From the NCBI RefSeq assembly GCF_023078275.1, contig NC_062975.1, positions 12,995,141 to 13,059,140 on the forward strand: DNA of 64,000 nucleotides. Reading direction: 5' to 3'. This stretch comes from Leguminivora glycinivorella (lineage: Eukaryota; Arthropoda; Insecta; Lepidoptera; Tortricidae). Of the stretch, positions 36,974-47,563 are shown piece by piece. The notes below the pieces were generated by a model. The model was not told where the DNA came from, ran no database searches, and saw nothing but the letters and a program-made list of their open reading frames with translations. Both the position numbers and the translations under genes were made by a program. How positions within the stretch are numbered: the stretch's first letter is position 1; each line of letters starts with the position of its first letter.

Positions 36974-38628
36974 AGATTTGAGCCTGGAAGGCTTCTAGAG
37001 CACTGTACGGTAAGATGTCTCCAAATCTGCTCAGGAGATCATTAATAATAAGTGACACACCATAGCTAAGGTTGTCATTAGGTGTCTCTGAGACCTGCTG
37101 TCCCAGTGCACATCCATTTGATTGAGACGATTGAGGGGTGGATGTGATGTTTCTGTGAGCCTCTACATCATAAGACTTACCAAGCACAGGCTTGGGTCTT
37201 CTTTGCACTAGGATAGTTTTTCTATATGACTGAGTCGTCTGAGTTGTTGGGGAATTTTGAGATGATGAAGACTGCGCTGGACTTTTAGATGAGGGGGAGA
37301 GCGACCTGATTTCTCGGTTTGGTTGGTTTGCTTGGCTAGTCTTTGCAATGTCAGCAAATGATGTTCTAACTGGACGGAAGCGTCTCGCAGCTTCAATATA
37401 TCCTATATTTTCTTCTACCATTACCAACTTGATAGACCTTTGGCGGGCAAATTCTGGACAGCTTTGGTTGGTTGCGGCATGCGGGCCCGAACAGAAAAGA
37501 CAGGATACCTCAGCATCGGGGACTGAACACTCAGTTGTTTCGTGATTTTGCGAACAGCGTGAACATCTAGGATTGGAGCGGCATTGTTCTTTAATATGGC
37601 CGAATCTTACACATTTTCTACATTGAATTATAGGTAGTTTATATGTGGAGACGGGTAAGGACATGCTAAAGCTATAAATTTTTTCAGGTAAAACCTGTCC
37701 GAGGAAAGTTAGTGCAACTGTTCCTGTGGGTTCCCAAACACGACGACCTTCCACTTCTCTTTTCTTATTTAGCCTACGTGCCTTGACCACTGGGCCAGAC
37801 CCTGTAGGGCATTCAATGCTATTTACGAATTCCTCCAGGGTCCAGTCCAGAGGAATTTGCCTAACTACCCCCATGCGAGATACCTGGAACCGCGGGATTG
37901 CTGCAGAAAGCTTATGCGTCGTCAAAATGTCATGAGATAGAAATGACATTAATAACTGACTTGTGTAGTAAATAATAATTCTTAATTTTGCAATATTTAA
38001 AATTCTGAAATCATGATAATATCTAGACATGTGTGTAATAAATAGTGTAACAATCTTTTACTTGTTAGGACCTTGTATATTTGTATATTTATTAAGTTAG
38101 ATTAAGCACACCTTCTTTGCATGCTTTGATAAGCAGAATGTACTATGGGACATAATGTATACTGTAAGAACTTGTTTTGTGTACTACATTCTTGCAAATG
38201 AATAAATGATTATTGATTATTGAATTTGCCTCTGACGCTGTTGCGAAGTGGATTTCCATTTTTGTTTTCCCTAATGCTTTTATTTCTTTGATGCCTGGTA
38301 CTTTATTATTATATATTATTTGGGCCATTTTTAAGGCTTTCATACGACTTGAAGTGTTCGTGCTTTCGGTATCCTCTCGGGACACATGAACTACAAATGG
38401 GCCTAAATCAGTCGGTGCATACTTGTAATCGTTAGCGTTTTCATATCCCGGACGGACGTACGTATGTTGAATGGACGCGCTTGGGGGACTAGATTTTTTC
38501 CCGTGAAGATCTGCTCCACTATCATCTTCAGAACTAGGACGCTTTTGATTACCCGAAGGGCCACCATTTTTATCTGGAGGCACGGCGTCTTCTCCCGTAT
38601 CCATGTTTACACTACCATACACCAACAA
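36912..38628 (-). pseudogene. LINE ORF1: Gag-like protein with three CCHC knuckles (interrupted)
   Basis: The N-terminal part (38628 to about 38222) has an acidic, serine-rich start. It continues with an RRM-like region around PFVVHVSRED and KMEIHFATASEAN. After a roughly 290-base insertion the protein resumes at SFLSHDILTTHKLSAAIPRF. Three zinc knuckles follow: CRKCVRFGHIKEQC, CSRCSQNHETTEC and CLFCSGPHAATNQSC. The C-terminal part is rich in S, P and Q and ends at 36912, inside ORF2. In intact relatives this protein binds the element RNA and forms the ribonucleoprotein. Confidence 0.85.
37935..38222 (+). mobile_element. Short retroelement fragment inserted in LINE ORF1
   Basis: The insert interrupts the ORF1 protein between EAN and SFLSHD. 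In plus orientation it ends with the simple repeat AATGATTATTGATTATTGA, typical of a LINE or SINE 3' tail, so it was probably inserted by target-primed reverse transcription. The family is not recognised. Exact ends are ambiguous by a few bases. Confidence 0.6.
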
Positions 38629-38758
38629 AACTTACCTTAAGTGGTTATTAACCCACAACCAACACAAATATTCAATCCTCAGTGATTATTAGCAGGAGAA
38701 ACCACACAAAGTCGAGAATTTAAGCCCGGCACGTGCGTTAGCAAAAACCGCTGACAAC

Positions 38759-38823
38759 GGAATCCAAACCCTGGTCTCCAGCTAACGCGGCTGACGTGAT
38801 AAACCGCTACACCACCCCGACCG
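38759..38823 (-). repeat. 5' half of a tRNA-like sequence flanking the LINE
   Basis: On the minus strand GGTGGTGTAGCGGTTTATCA is A-box-like and GAGACCAGGGTTTGGATTCC is B-box-like. Together with 33046-33074 it reconstructs a tRNA-like unit split by the LINE. The acceptor halves pair poorly, so it is a pseudo-tRNA or SINE head and not a gene. Confidence 0.5.
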
Positions 38824-39016
38824 CCGACACAAATCAAAAAATATTTAATTTGATTTGTTCCCTACATCAAAACTAAATTACTTTTTCCTGTAGTGCTGAT
38901 CCATTTATACAGTCTTTGTTCTTTTTTATTTCATTTTCAGAACCGGAAAAAGCGAATGAAAAGAGACACTGAGGTTAAATTTCATTCATAGCTTTTTGAT
39001 AACTTACAATAGTTAC

Positions 39017-39875
39017 TAAATAATTTTTAAGAAAAAGAAACCGCCGCTTTTGGGGTTCTGGTGAACTTGCGAATGTTGGATTATGTAGAAATGTGTAGGT
39101 AGGTAATTTTTAAAACTGCTTTTAATATAAATCTCTGATTATTTGACGGAAACACAAATTTAATGAATATACGTATACCGTTAAGGTATGAGGAGTTTCC
39201 TAAATTTCCCATGAATCCGATATCCGATTACATATAAGAAATCGAGCTTGACAGAATTTTACTTGAAAACAAACATACGCATAACAAAGAGAACAAATCT
39301 CCTAACAAATAAATATCACTATTCTGAACTTAGATCATCATCAGAAGTTCCACTGCACCAAATGTCACTGTTCTGGACGTAAGTGCATGCTGTTCTTATA
39401 AAAATACCAAAGTCACTATAAGTGTGCCGTTCAGATTTGAGGAGTTCTGTTCTGATCTTCATCAGCAGTTCCACTGCACCAAATGTCACTGTTCTGGACG
39501 TAAGTGCATGCTGTTCTTATAAAAATACCAAAGTCACTATAAGTGTGCTGTTCAGATTTGAGGAGTTCCGTTCTGACTATCATCAGAAGTTCCACTGCGC
39601 CAAATGTCACTGTTCTGAAAGTAAACGCAAGCTGTTCTTATAAAAACACAAAAATCACCATGTGTATGCCTTTCAGATTTGAGGAGTTCCCTCGATTTCT
39701 CCAGGATCGCATCATCAGAACTGGGTTCTGATAAAAATGGGACCAATCTGTATGCATATACATTCGATCAAAATCGGTCCAGTAACGACGGAGATATCGT
39801 GGAACGAACATAAAAAAAAATACAAACGAATTGAGAACCACCTTCCTTGAGATTTGGGTGCGGCGGTAAAAAATT
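39017..39875. repeat. Minisatellite-bearing dispersed element, copy 3
   Basis: Edges are AACCGCCGCTTTTGG on the left (after TTTTTAAGAAAAAG) and GGTGCGGCGGTAAAAA on the right. About three 121-bp units lie at 39340-39720, with the same CACCAAATGTCACTGTTCTG core as copies 1 and 2. The sequence GAGATATCGTGGAACGAACA and a short A run follow. The frames on both strands are repeat translations. Confidence 0.8.
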
Positions 39876-40340
39876 AAACTTAGATGCCCCCTGGATACGC
39901 TCATTACCAACCGCCTGGGCTCCGGAAAAGGGTAGGCATTTGTTGATTTTGGATATTAAAAGTGTACTATGACTAGTTATTTTTAGTTAAAAATGTAAGT
40001 ATTTTTTTAATTTTGCCTACCGAAAACGCTGTCGGCCATCTAGTTATTCTATTCTATTCTATCTAGTGACGTCATAGAAGACGAACCAACTTCATGTCGA
40101 ATCAATCATTGACCTTTATGCCTCGTACTTAAAGTGTAGTTTAAAATGTCAGAAATGGTTGTTTTCGTACTGAATGACTTCATTCACAGATAATCTGTAG
40201 ATGACATGGCTGATGTTGTTTTTGCCTGGTTACTTTAAAAATATTTATTGCGGTTTTTAAGTCATAATAAAATATAGTCAAATTTTTTTCAGTTAATTGG
40301 ACAGTAATTAATAATAATATAAAACAAACTTTAAAAAACT
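39876..40340. other. Non-coding stretch, nothing recognised
   Basis: Contains TCTATTCTATTCTATC near 40048-40062. No gene or element end was seen. Confidence 0.35.
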
Positions 40341-40480
40341 GGCCAATAACGTGTCGGGCCACGCTAACTGCTCAGTGTAGGGTTCCGTGGTTTCCCGTAT
40401 TTTTTTCAAAAACTGTTCAACCTATCAAGTTCAAAATAAATTTCCTAGAAAGTCTTCCTAGTTGACTACGGAACCCTAAG
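40341..40480. repeat. Truncated copy of the AGGGTTCCG repeat family
   Basis: It contains GTGTCGGGCCACGCT, GTGTAGGGTTCCGTGG, AACCTATCAAGTTCAA and GACTACGGAACCCTAAG. These are the two ends of the 3328-3914 element in inverse orientation, with the microsatellite and middle deleted. Confidence 0.65.
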
Positions 40481-40786
40481 ATGGGTTAAGTAGCCTTTAT
40501 AATTGTCATATATTTGTAAAACTATTAGCTTAGATGTTTGTCATCATTATCATTCGCAATTTTGATACTTAGTGCTTTAACCACTTAGGTTAGTTATATA
40601 ATATCAATGATTTTTTTCTAAGAAGATAAGAGATGAGCGTTATTATCATCTATAGGAATATTGTAGAAAGTATAATATTCCAATTTCGTCAAATAGATTA
40701 GTACAGTAACCCGATGCTGAAAATAGCTCTTTGTTTTTTTTTTTTTCAGTAGCCTACCTAGTGTCCCACTGCTGGGCAAAGGCCTC

Positions 40787-41071
40787 CCCCCTAGATAAAT
40801 AAATAAATAAATAAATAAATAAATACTGGGGGACATCTTACACAGATCAACTTAGCCCCAAACTAAGCAAAGCTTGTACTATAGGTGCTAAGCGACGATA
40901 TACATACTTAAATAGATAAATACATACTTATATACATAGAAAACATCCATGACTCAGGAACAAATATCTGTGCTCATCACACAAATAAATGCCCTTACCG
41001 GGATTCGAACCTGGGACCGCGGCTCAGCAGGCAGGGTCACTACCGACTGAGCCAGACCGGTCGTCAAATCC
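40787..41071 (-). mobile_element. tRNA-headed SINE (family B), near full length, inside an RTE fragment
   Basis: The minus-strand head TGACGACCGGTCTGGCTCAG continues to B box GGTTCGAATCCCGG, then the body with CTAAGTTGATCTGTGTAAG and a tail of TATTTATTTATT repeats (40793-40824). It interrupts the C-terminal end of the RTE frame just after the RWRDDLDSFL region, in the same orientation, so the SINE is younger than that fragment. Confidence 0.8.
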
Positions 41072-42335
41072 TCCCGATTAAGTGCAGCATCCGTCCGGTT
41101 GTTAAGAAAGGAGTCCAGGTCATCCCGCCATCTCTTTCCGGGCCGACCCCTCGGGCGTTTTCGTTTTGGCACCCACTCCGTAGCTAGCTTAGCCCACCGC
41201 TGTGGATGCATACGCCGTACATGGCCTGCCCAGTCCAACTCAAACCTGGCGGTTTTGACCCCAACGTCGACAATGCCTGTCTTGGCGCGCAACGTAGTGT
41301 TTTGGACCCGGTCAATCCTTTTCACCCCAAGCATGTTGCGCTCCATGGCTCTTTGGCAAACCTTCAATTTTGTCTTTTGCGACTCGGTAAGTGACCATGT
41401 CTGAGCACCGTAAGTGAGGATTGGCAGTATATACACATGTCGACGAGTCTCCGTTTGAGAGCTAGTGGAAGGGTTCCCTTCAATAGCTCCTTGAGGGACC
41501 AATAGCTCTTCCAAGCGTTTTGGACTCTCCTTTCGATCTCTTTGTCCTGCCTTTGGTCGAATGAGACTATTTGCCCCAAGTACGTATACTCGTCGACATA
41601 GTGTATGTTTTGCCCGTTTACTACAATCTCACTTTTGGTGCTGTTGGTCATTACCTGGGTTTTAGACCGGTTCATTTTAAGGCCAACTTGAAGGCTTGCC
41701 GAGCAAAGGTCTTGTTTCAAGTTCTGCAGCTGAAGGGGCAAAGAGAACGATGTCATCCGCGAACCGAAGATTTGTTAATCTTCTTCCGCCCACGACTATT
41801 CCCTTGGATTCCCATGATACCGCTAGGTTTTGAAATATTTGTTCAAGGGTGCTAGTGAAAAGTTTAGGAGATAGCAGATCTCCCTGTTTGACCCCTCTTT
41901 CTATTTTAAACAACTGGCCGGATGACTGCAATTTTATATTAGCGGTACTATTGTCATATATTGTCTGGATGAGTTGAATGTATGTGGGCTCTATATTTTG
42001 GTTATGAAGTGCAGAAAATATGGATGAATGCGTTAAACTATCAAACGCTTTTTCATAGTCTACGAATCCTATGTAAAGGTGTATGTTAAATTCGTTGTGT
42101 TTTTCTATTACTTGGTTTATTGTTTGGAGGTGATCGGTGGTTGAAAAACTGGGCCTGAATCCTGCTTGCTCTGGAGGTTGGTGTTTATCCAATTGGCCAG
42201 CAATACGACACTCTATAAGTTTGATGAAAATTTTGTAAATGTGGGACACCAGGCTTATGGGACGATAATTTCCAATATTGTTCTTCTCGCCTTTTTTATG
42301 AAGCAGAATTGTATTATTATCTGTACTAATAATAT
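41072..42335 (-). pseudogene. RTE-clade LINE reverse transcriptase fragment
   Basis: Minus-strand pieces in three frames form the middle and C-terminal parts of an RTE-type polymerase. The parts are YRPISLVSHIYKIF, GFRPSFSTTDH, VDYEKAFDS, GVKQGDLLSPKLF and the catalytic FADD. Downstream are YTYLGQIVS, ILPILTYGAQTWSLT, WAGHVRRM and RPRGRPGKRWRDDL. Frameshifts occur near 41735 and 41435. The endonuclease and the first reverse transcriptase motifs are missing upstream of about 42335. It is dead and 5'-truncated, as most LINE copies are. Confidence 0.85.
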
Positions 42336-42889
42336 GGACTGTATAATTATTTTAAATTCCGAAAGACTGGCGGTTGTCACATAACGTTAGACGACTGGTG
42401 CATGGACCACTCGAGATTTTACGCTACAAAAATCTATCTTCTTTAAAACATCGTAACAGCGGTAGGAAGGTCGTAAAAAAGATACACCCAAAGCTTTTAT
42501 CTCCTCTGCAAATACAACGGTTCCTTCGAAGGACATTTTGCGAATGCCTCCCGACGTAATATGCGAGGTTCGGAATGGGGGGCATGTAAGACAACCGTTA
42601 CAAAACAGATTGTTTATTCTGTTTGAGCAAACACCAGGTTGAAGTTTGCATCTATATTCTTTTATCTTTTTACGACTTTCAAGGTTAATAAAATCCTTAA
42701 ACCGAGAAAACGGGCTGTTTAAGTTTTATAGCGGTTGTTAGATATGATGTCGAAATAAGATATAAATTCTCTATTGTGTTAGAACTAGACTCTGCTCGCA
42801 ACTTCGTCTGCGCAAAAACGAAATGGAACCAGTATAAGTAGGTATACCGCTTTATTGTAAATTGCACCTCCATTCATACTATTAAAGGG
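42336..42889. other. Non-coding stretch, nothing recognised
   Basis: Short frames only. No repeat end was recognised. Confidence 0.35.
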
Positions 42890-43360
42890 TCCATCCCTTC
42901 CTGTCCCGTAATAAAACAATTTACATTCTCGGGGCTCAAATGATCTTTGTCCCAATTTTCGTGGATATCGTTTAAGACTGCATCAACCGTCCAGTTGTTT
43001 TTTATTGGGGCCATTTTTTCCCTACTTTTTTTGGATTTGGAAATTTTTATGTGGTTTCCACTCGGAATCGCGAGCTCTTTCAATCCTAATAGGAGAAAAA
43101 AGTATCCCAATGTTTTTTCCCATTCCGTTACCATTTTTTCATACATTTTGTATGGCGGTAACGGAATAGAAGATTTGAAAAATGTATCTAATGTAAAATA
43201 AATGTAAAAAGTGGAAATTTTGGGACATTTTTTTTCTCCTATCAGGATCAAAAGACCTCGCGATTCTGAGTATGAATCGCATAAAAAATACCCATGTTAC
43301 AAAAAAAAAATGGGATGGAAAACTTTGAAAAAAAAATAAAAAAATGACGTGGGCACTTTA
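42890..43360. repeat. Foldback-like dispersed repeat
   Basis: ACTCGGAATCGCGAGCTCTT and CCTAATAGGAGAAAAAAGT (about 43060-43101) have inverted counterparts in TTTTTTCTCCTATCAGGATC and CCTCGCGATTCTGAGTATG (about 43230-43275). A minus-strand frame of 125 codons runs through the left arm but shows no recognisable domain and reads through the foldback, so I do not call it a gene. I recall related sequences as common in Lepidoptera. Confidence 0.5.
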
Positions 43361-43983
43361 GCGCGATGTAGTAAAAATACATATAAACATACATATACCT
43401 ACCAAGTGCAAGGGTTGGCAGTAGGACTAGACTACAGCATTAATATACTTACTGGAATATACCGAAATGTATGACACAATTCTCCTAACTTGGGCTTAGC
43501 CTAATAGACAGACGGCCAGATGGACAGATTGTTTTACCATTTATTACTCGTAGTATGAACGTGACGGTTGCTCGTCCCAATAATGTTTATAACCCTTTTA
43601 TATGATCGTTAATTTGACACCATGTTAGGCTTCCGAGTAAATAGCTCTATGCTTACCGAACATGACGTGAGGGATCAGCTGTGTATTAAACGCGATAAAG
43701 GCTACCGACTTCATGCAATGATGAGCGACAAGCGTAGGTGTAGCGGGATTTGACATGATAATGCTTTTGTCATGTTGTTTCATGAAAATACGAACACGAT
43801 AAGTTAGTTGTCAGGACTGAACCAATTATTAGAACCATCAGACAATAATCATGTTCTAAATTGAAAATTTTAGTAAAAAAATGTCTCGACATATCAAGTT
43901 CTTCACTCTATCATCATCATTCGCTTGCCCTTATCCCATTTGTTTGGGGTCGTTCTTCACTCTATCCTTTGCATATATTATAC
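43361..43983. other. Non-coding stretch, nothing recognised
   Basis: Unique-looking DNA. It includes a SINE-like TCATCATCATTCGCTTGCCC bit near 43911-43930. Confidence 0.3.
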
Positions 43984-44943
43984 TAGCTTTTGCCCACGGC
44001 TTCGCTCGCGTTAGAAAGAGACAAAAAGTTGCCTATCATAGCTGGGCATTAACTCGTTAATCCGTTAATCGTTAATTAACGAAGTTAACATTTCGATTAA
44101 CGGATTAACTTTTAAGTTAACTTGAAAAGATGTTAACGGACTCGTTAACTTCCGTTAAATTTCTCCGAGTCCGTTAATCGTTAATCTAGTAGGGCACAGG
44201 CGCCATCTGCGCTGCGAAAAACACGTTCTGAACGCTACTATAAAAGCCCGAAGTACGGCAAATCCTATGATTTGCCGGTAAATCCTAGGTTTTTCCGATG
44301 TCAATTGCTAAAAGTCCGAAATATTACCTAAAGAAGTATTTTTCACGTGGATTTGCTTTAACTAACTTTGATTCGGTGAATCCTGAGCTTTACCATGGCG
44401 ACTGTTGTAGTGATAGGGCAGCAAATTCGAGCCCTATTTACGACTACATACGCTTCCCTAGCCTCTACCGCCCAAAGTGCCACAACAGTCCCGTCACCGC
44501 CAGCATCTCTCCTGACACAGCTCTTGGCAGTAGCTCAGGCGATCACTGCCTTCCACGTGCAGCCTAGAGTTCAATAGGCTAGCTGTACTTCGGCCTTTTA
44601 CAGAAATATAATACGTTATAGTGGATACTGATGCAACTAAATATTTAAAGAAAAGTTCATTTTTCTTCACGTGTTAACGGATTAACGATTAACTTTAACT
44701 TACGTTAAATTTGTCGAAATGTATCGCTTTAACGATTAACGAAGTTAACTTTTTTAGTAACGGATTAGCGATTAACGAAGTTAACTATTTGATTAACGGT
44801 GCCCAGCTATGTTGCCTATATCACTCTCCATCCCTTCAACTATCTCCACTTAAAAAATCATGACATTTCATCGCTCCGTTTTGCCGTGTAAGACGGACAA
44901 ACAAACAGACACACACACTTTCCCATTTATAATATTAGTATGG
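43984..44943 (+). repeat. CGCGGCTTCGCTCGCG-family repeat, split by a hAT-like element
   Basis: The left part (43984-44036) and the right part (44812-44943) together give a copy collinear with 31079-31322. It ends GCCGTGTAAGACGGACAAAC then TTATAATATTAGTATGGATT. The break is the 775-bp element at 44037-44811. Confidence 0.75.
44037..44811. mobile_element. hAT-like non-autonomous transposon with 8-bp target duplication
   Basis: TTGCCTAT flanks it exactly at 44029-44036 and 44812-44819. The 8-bp duplication is a hAT-superfamily mark. Terminal inverted repeats are CATAGCTGGGCA and TGCCCAGCTATG. Both subterminal zones are packed with GTTAAC/TTAACG motifs (TTAACGGATTAACG and variants). The centre, 44180-44600, is GC-richer, with TATAAAAG at about 44240-44247 and short frames (89 and 60 residues) lacking recognisable transposase motifs. 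The inverted pair GAAGTACGGC and GTACTTCGGCC lies inside. It is a non-autonomous element, possibly with captured sequence in the centre. Confidence 0.85.
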
Positions 44944-45209
44944 ATTTAAAGTATTTACCGAATTTCAATCAAATTTGTAATTAATATACGGGCAAGCACG
45001 GTAGCATGATAAAGCTTATCCCGTCGAAAAGAACATGCTGTCGTGATAGGCCATATCACGCGACCGAGCTTACCGACGTACCCATAGCCAGCTGTGTGAA
45101 GTTACTTATAAGAACTTTGCGTCGCTTCTTCGACAAACATATATTAGGGAAAGGTTATTTATTTAATTAAGTATCTCCATAACATTTTGCACCTTGCTTA
45201 CCGACCGGG

Positions 45210-46853
45210 AGGCGAAGGGGTTTCGGCTTCGGGCGAAGTGCCGAAGACGCCGAAGTATTCGGGAACATTCGGCTACGTACAAAGCTATTTTATTATTTGT
45301 GCATTAAAAATAGGCTTGATTTTGATTCCAACTTTAAGCTAATGTAAAAATACGTCAAATATTTTTAGGCCAAGTTACAATAAGTTATAGAGGGAAATGT
45401 TTGGTATAAGTAGTTTGGAGCTTAACATATCAAAAGTCCTAAACCGTACCCCTTGAGACAGGCTTTTGGCGTAAATCTCGGAAACTGTAGTTCCGACCAC
45501 GGAGAATCTGTTTAATGACTTAGAGAATGTATACAATCAAGGGACCTAACATTTATTTATTTAACCTTTATTGCACAAAAGAAAACCTTGAGTAGTACTA
45601 CCTAACATTATGATAAGGAAAGAATAAAAGCCGGTTAATTTTTGATATCTTCAGCTCCTAACTAGTCCAAATTTTGTTCCAAGCATTTCTCGCAAGCACA
45701 TCTTTTAATGATTTCCTGAAGATTTCTTTTGCGGTACCATTTGGCATTCATCAATTAATAGTACTTATTAAAAAAAAGGATGATATTGATCTGATAATTA
45801 TATCACGATAGTTGAGGTATTTGAACATCGAAAAGAAGCAGTCAGGCTATAAAATCCACAAAAGGTATCAAAACCTTTTGTGGATTTTATATCCTGACTT
45901 TGTGTATTGTTAGGTTGTCAGGATTATCTCCAGTTATTCTGTCAGGAAAACATTTAATTAAGGGTCCAATACTGAAACCACGAAAAAAAAATTGGATGTT
46001 CCATAGAAATGAGCTGTATCATAACAGTCGAAATGTATACAATAGATTTTTTTGTGTTTTCATCATTAGTCCCATAATAAAAAGGAGCATAATTTGAATT
46101 ACCTATATATTGAAGTAAAAAACAAGTCAAAAAAGTTCTTATCATAGCCATGGGAACGATTTATTGTTAAGAGAAGAGGTAACTTTGGAGTCATTTTCTA
46201 TCGAGCGAAGTTGTAACATTCATGGTGTTCAACTCCATAACATACTCACCAGATCCTGAAATTTAACATATATCGTTTTCAGATTTTTCCATTGCGTTTT
46301 CCTATGTTTTTAACGGCTTCAAAAAACGAGTGCGCGCAGCGTCTACGGAAATATATCGCCTTAATCAACGCGATTTATCGAGGGATTGGTCGGGTCGACG
46401 TTACATGCACGGTCGAGCTTTCTGTGACAACGCATTAGTAAGTTAACAACGTTGACGAGAGGCGCCACGCGCCTGCCTGTGTAGTCGCGTGGCACGTACC
46501 TACTATTCTTCTGAGTTTTACGTAGTAACTTATTAGTATTAGTTAAATAAAGCGTAGGCATTTGTCGTTTTGCAAGCAACTGAAGGATCTGTTACGTTAG
46601 TAACTTATTAATAGTTTGTGATAGTTATGTTGTTGGATTGATAAATGAATTCTGTAAGGTCGCAAAATGTTAGATAGGTAGTTGAGTTTTTGTATATTGA
46701 AAAGATCGTACACAAATCTGTGGTTTGATTTTGGAGTTTTCCGCGCACGATCGTAACGAGTAATTCGCATTATCGCGTTGCATGTAGCCGAATATTCGCG
46801 AATAGGTACTTCGGCGTCTTCGGCACTTGGCCGAAGCCGAAACCCCTTCGCCT
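45210..46853. repeat. Inverted-repeat pair bounding a 1.6-kb segment
   Basis: The left arm 45210-45286 (AGGCGAAGGGGTTTCGGCTT onward) matches the reverse complement of 46783-46853 over about 70 bases, both rich in GCCGAAG. The enclosed DNA has a GC-rich patch at 46320-46500 and a palindrome at 45840-45898. It may be one large non-autonomous DNA element or two inverted insertions of the same repeat. No transposase motif was seen. Confidence 0.5.
45840..45898. repeat. Near-perfect 59-bp palindrome
   Basis: AGTCAGGCTATAAAATCCAC and GTGGATTTTATATCCTGACT pair, continuing through AAAAGGT and ACCTTTT around an ATCAA loop, with one mismatch. Likely a small foldback or MITE. Confidence 0.75.
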
Positions 46854-46980
46854 CGCTGTGAGGCATGACAGTTTGGCCCTACACATTCGCCGTATGCCGA
46901 AGACGAAGTTTTATCAAGATAATTCTATTACGAGTGTATGTAGCCGATTGTAGCCATTGTACCCGTAGCATAAGAAAACA

Positions 46981-47110
46981 GCGTGATGAGACCGGAATCA
47001 TCCCAGTTAAGGCCTAGCTACCCTTCGGGTTGGAAGGTGGCCGTCGCTTTAGCAAAAATCTTGAGACTTAGTTGTCAAAACGGACCCTAGTTGTCAAGCA
47101 GGATGATGAT
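46981..47110 (+). repeat. SINE family A 3' fragment
   Basis: It contains AAGGCCTAGCTACCCTTCGG, GTTGGAAGGTGGCCGTCGC and the closing GGATGATGATGATG run. The tRNA head is absent, so the copy is 5'-truncated. Confidence 0.7.
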
Positions 47111-47306
47111 GATGTTCTTAAAATCTTTAATCCAAATAATAATATGTATTGTTGTCTGACGATAACACTATTTATTTTACAGAACATCCTGTGAAACTTT
47201 TTAGTCGCATTCGTGTGGAAATTATTGGAATGGAAATGTAACATTAACGCAGCGCTTTTAGTACTTTTTAACGCATAAATGTATATTAGAAAGACACCGT
47301 ATAGGT

Positions 47307-47563
47307 CAGCAGTTCTCAAAAAGTTTATACAAAAATTAAAGAAAAAGTTTTTTTTTATTCCTATTTTGTTACCAAGATTTTTTTGACAAATTTAGATTTT
47401 AGTAAGTTTTATTTCGTCATTAACGTTCGCTAGTATCTATATTTTCTTAATTATAACAATTATCCTGTATATATCTTACGAAAGTCGACTTATATTACTA
47501 AATGTTGGTAACGAAATAGGATTAATTAAAATTTGCTATGTACAAACTTTTTAAGAACAGCTG
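47307..47563. mobile_element. MITE-like element (CAGCAGTTCTCAAAAAGTTT ends)
   Basis: The left end CAGCAGTTCTCAAAAAGTTT and the right end AAACTTTTTAAGAACAGCTG are inverted repeats with two mismatches. The interior is very AT-rich and partly self-complementary (CCTATTTTGTTACCAA and TTGGTAACGAAATAGG). The CAG ends hint at hAT, but no 8-bp duplication was read. Confidence 0.6.

Larger units (their letters stand above)
33075..38758 (-). mobile_element. Non-LTR retrotransposon (I/R1-group-like), two ORFs, inactivated
   Basis: Order on the minus strand: leader, ORF1 with three CCHC knuckles, ORF2 with endonuclease, reverse transcriptase and RNase H, short 3' region, and a TTGA repeat tail (33075-33092). 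A C-terminal RNase H with a downstream CxC...HxxxC motif is seen in I, R1 and LOA-like groups, and clade choice among them is tentative. GACCAGGGTT flanks both ends, within two halves of one tRNA-like sequence, so the element seems to have inserted there. One frameshift in ORF2 and one insertion in ORF1 are the visible lesions. The 5' end is therefore nearly complete and the copy not very old. Confidence 0.85.

Noticed and set aside
42874..43251. 125-codon minus-strand frame (WTVDAVLNDIHENWDK)
   Set aside because: It runs through one arm of a foldback repeat and has no recognisable domain or start context.
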